Shown here: piece after piece, positions 20,701-22,999 of the stretch | Position numbering within the stretch: the stretch's first letter is position 1 | Layout of the letters: every line of letters starts with the position of its first letter | Source of the DNA: Phallusia fumigata | Lineage: Eukaryota; Chordata; Ascidiacea; Phlebobranchia; Ascidiidae | Assembly: GCA_008931825.1 (NCBI GenBank) | Contig: QXVZ01032463.1 | Span: 1 to 22,999, forward strand | DNA length: 22,999 bases | Reading direction: 5' to 3' | Made by a program: the position numbers and the translations under genes | Notes under the pieces: generated by a model | Databases searched by the model: none | What the model saw: the letters and a program-made list of their open reading frames with translations, nothing else | What the model was told of the DNA's origin: nothing

Positions 20701-22391
20701 GAACATCGCCAACCACCACACATTGTCGGCAATTTAAAAACCGCGTTAGCCGCGGGCCGCATCGCTCAGTAAACGTCAAAGTGGCAATACGTCGAAGGCC
20801 TAAAAGTTTCGCAATTGCCTTCTTTTGAAGATTGAGCTATTTTACGACGGGGCGTTGCAAATAACCGCCCTCGCCGAAAGCCAAATACCGTTAGAGCCAC
20901 GAGGCCACCGAATTATTATCTGTTCTCGGATTTTTCTAGCGATTTCTCGACCCGCCTGTCCACTTCGCTTAACCACAGACATGCTCTCATATGCTGTAAT
21001 CCGATGCGTTGCTTATTGCATAAATTTGTCTAATCTCCCTGGCCTCGTTTTTCAAACTCCGATTTTGCCGCAAAGTTTACGTGTCGGCACGTTACCAAGC
21101 ACTCCGGTCCAGAGCATTTTGGCATCAATTATCCGATGTTCGTACGTGGAACCACCAGGTTCGTTGTAATTAAAACGAGCTCAGAACATTTTTCACAGTT
21201 TTAAGAAATCCGATTATTGTAAACACGGGCACTAAAGTTAGTTGTAACGTTGTGAATTTGTCAAAGCTTTCGAGGTCCTTTGTACTTACCTCGTAAACCT
21301 GTCAGGCGATTTAGAGTCAAAGACATTTGTTCGACATTTGCAAGTTTCGTCAGGTAAGCTGCGTTGCCGACATCCAAATATATCCAAGACTTCTTCAACC
21401 GCCTGCAAACACGCGGTGGTAAATGCAAAACACAAAAAATAAACAAAAAAAACAAACTAGCAGATAAATAAACGAAAAAGGGCCGTCCGTATTTTTTTAG
21501 TGGTTTAAAAACATGATGATTATTTTTACTTTATACTTAGCTACTTTTACGTTAAGATATCGTTTGATTTAGGCGAATAAATACCTAAAAAAACGGTAGC
21601 AAACGAGACACATCATAACCCGAAGGCACGCATTTAATCCGATTATCCGTTGGTGCACGGTATGATTCGATTGCCAATTAACAACAAAGCAAATTAGCCG
21701 GTTCTCACTTGATGACGCGTTGCGCACGTTTTAAGAATTCCTCTTCGTACTTTGAGTTGAGCCACCTGTACTGCTGATTCTCTGTATCAAAGGCGTACAT
21801 CAGGAGATCTGGTTCCAGAATGATCAGGGATGGAATCGGCGTTAGTCTCTTCAGAAACGATTCCAATTTACGGTCATAGTCCTTCCAAGTCTTGACCGGC
21901 GATTCTGGTTTGTAGAACTCCCAGTCTTTCATACCATGGTGGATCTGAAGCCCCTCCTGGGGTCGCATTTTGATCACAATCACTTGGACATTTCCTTGAC
22001 ACGCACTAATCTCCAGAGATTGCAAAGCCGCGTCGTCCTTCTCAGTTTCTCCCGTTAGCCAATAAGCGTTTCTAACAATACGGAAGCCACTTTTAGCACC
22101 CAATGATTCTCTTGTTGCCAATTTACTCTGACCAAGCTTGGCGACAAATTCCATTGGCGTCGATTTGGATTTCGACCAGGTCGCACATTCGGTGGCTGTT
22201 TTGGGAAATCGCCCGTTCTCCATCATTTGGTCGTTTTCAGCATCGTAATCAGTTGGCATCGTTTCGTAATCGTCAGCACTACCTGCTGTAGCGTTTTTGT
22301 TCATGATCCACACGACTATGGCCACACCGCCACCCAAAGCCACCACTACAACCAGAAGCAGTAGCAAGAAACAGCGTTTTGACATCGCCAT
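17780..22391 (-). CDS. Membrane-anchored glycosyl hydrolase family 6 (GH6, cellulase-type) protein, four exons
   Basis: Minus-strand exons 21709-22391, 21290-21402, 19822-19994 and 17780-18379 join in frame to 522 residues. Residues 1-7 are MAMSKRC; 8-29 form one hydrophobic anchor (type II), followed by an acidic stalk. GH6 marks follow in family order: AYWLTG (109), VQVIVIKMRPQEG (135-147, at the place of the Y-[DN]-LP-x-RDC block), SLIILEPDLL (188-197), IYLDVGNAAYL (235-245), GFSIN (266), HYVVDTSRNGG (294-304), a C..DP..GQPPG segment, and SVWLKTPGESDG (442-453) with the conserved Asp452. GH6 enzymes cut beta-1,4-glucan, so cellulose of the tunic is the likely substrate or ligand. Odd points: Glu in place of the proton-donor Asp, about 105 inserted Pro/Gln-rich residues before SVWLK, and a Cys/Arg-rich tail instead of the usual end. 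The exon 3 donor is weak (AAT|GTTCGC, or ACG|GTTCGT nine bases on). Confidence 0.85.
18380..19821. other. GH6 intron 3
   Basis: About 1.4 kb, AT-rich, with a short TTTATTTATTTATTTTTTT run near 18650-18670. Open frames on both strands are short and without motifs. Confidence 0.5.
19995..21289. other. GH6 intron 2 with a GC-richer block
   Basis: About 1.3 kb. The part from about 20280 to 21180 is richer in GC and CG dinucleotides than its surroundings (for example GCGTTAGCCGCGGGCCGC near 20743). It carries two longer plus-strand open frames (20281-20694, 20825-21169) with no recognisable domain. It could be an old mobile-element insertion, but no terminal repeats or target duplication were identified. 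Confidence 0.4.
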
Positions 22392-22999
22392 GTTTTTAGT
22401 ACTTGTAATTCTGCTGTATTAAAACATCGTTTAATTATGGCGAAACCTGTCCAAACAAACTATGTTTTGCAAAACTGTTGCAGCGCCGTTATATGCTTGC
22501 CACGATGGACATTGTTTTAGAAATTTTATGGTGCTCTAAAACCTTTTTATTTTACATAAATTCAGGTGATTACTGCTAACTGCATTTTTTCCAAAACGAA
22601 ATCACCAGCTAGTTTCAGTTATTTCCATTTGCAACCATTTATTGCAACACCATTTGGCTTAAACTGGATGGCTAAATGCATTATTTTTTTCCATAACTTG
22701 TGAAATCGCCTTACGAAATCCATTTAAATAAACCTGACTCTAATGATAAAAATCACCGTGTCCACTTCAGCAAATGCTAATGCGTATTTTGGCGCAGCGC
22801 CCCTGTTCGCACTTGGTTTATCGTCCCATACAGTAACACAGTACCCGGGATATAGGCTGCTGCTCACTTTCTGTTGCGTCAACAAACAACGCGAAAAACG
22901 CCTAAAGTCAAAACCTGCACGCGCCGTCACACCTTGAAGTCTACTCGTAGATAAAGTTGACTGCATAACGTTGTACTGGGAAGTTTGAAACCTTACAAC
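22392..22999. other. Upstream region of the GH6 gene
   Basis: An acceptor-like TTTTAATACAG (minus strand, ending at 22414) lies 22 bases before the GH6 ATG and could be a trans-splice or UTR acceptor. Beyond it no gene was recognised; two overlapping open frames near 22724-22966 have no motif. Confidence 0.4.

Overview
The window looks like nuclear DNA of a tunicate, most likely a Ciona-type ascidian. It is AT-rich, with compact intron-rich genes that use ordinary GT-AG splicing. The strongest lineage clue is a glycosyl hydrolase family 6 (GH6) gene split by introns on the minus strand at the right end; among animals, GH6 genes are known essentially from tunicates. Three single-N joins, each flanked by a near-perfect duplicate of the same 64-111 bases, suggest an assembly of a highly heterozygous animal in which overlapping contig ends were not merged. 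The species call is inference.

Layout, left to right. (1) 1-7600: two head-to-tail SLC46-type major facilitator transporters on the minus strand. The right copy (about 3505-7596) is open through six exons. The left copy (114-1796 and beyond the edge) has the same exon lengths but carries an in-frame TAA in exon 4. (2) 8504-10606: a complete five-exon theta-class glutathione S-transferase, minus strand. (3) 11789-12818: remains of a gamma-butyrobetaine dioxygenase-like (BBOX1) gene, minus strand, with frame breaks; a GGTTCGG-rich low-complexity repeat abuts its 5' side. (4) About 13710-14770: a satellite-like array of ATTCGAATAC palindromes. (5) 15770-16452: a two-exon plus-strand gene for an 88-residue secreted peptide precursor with an arginine-rich core and an acidic tail. 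(6) 17780-22391: a four-exon GH6 gene on the minus strand, predicting a 522-residue type II membrane protein.

The transporter, GST and BBOX genes look like ordinary metabolic or detoxification genes and need not cooperate. The most distinctive part is the right third. There, a stand-alone membrane-anchored GH6 protein has an unusual acid substitution at the likely proton-donor site and a long Pro/Gln-rich insertion. It lies convergent with an unrecognised cationic secreted peptide that has the layout of ascidian antimicrobial peptide precursors. No rRNA, tRNA, CRISPR array or clear autonomous transposon was recognised.
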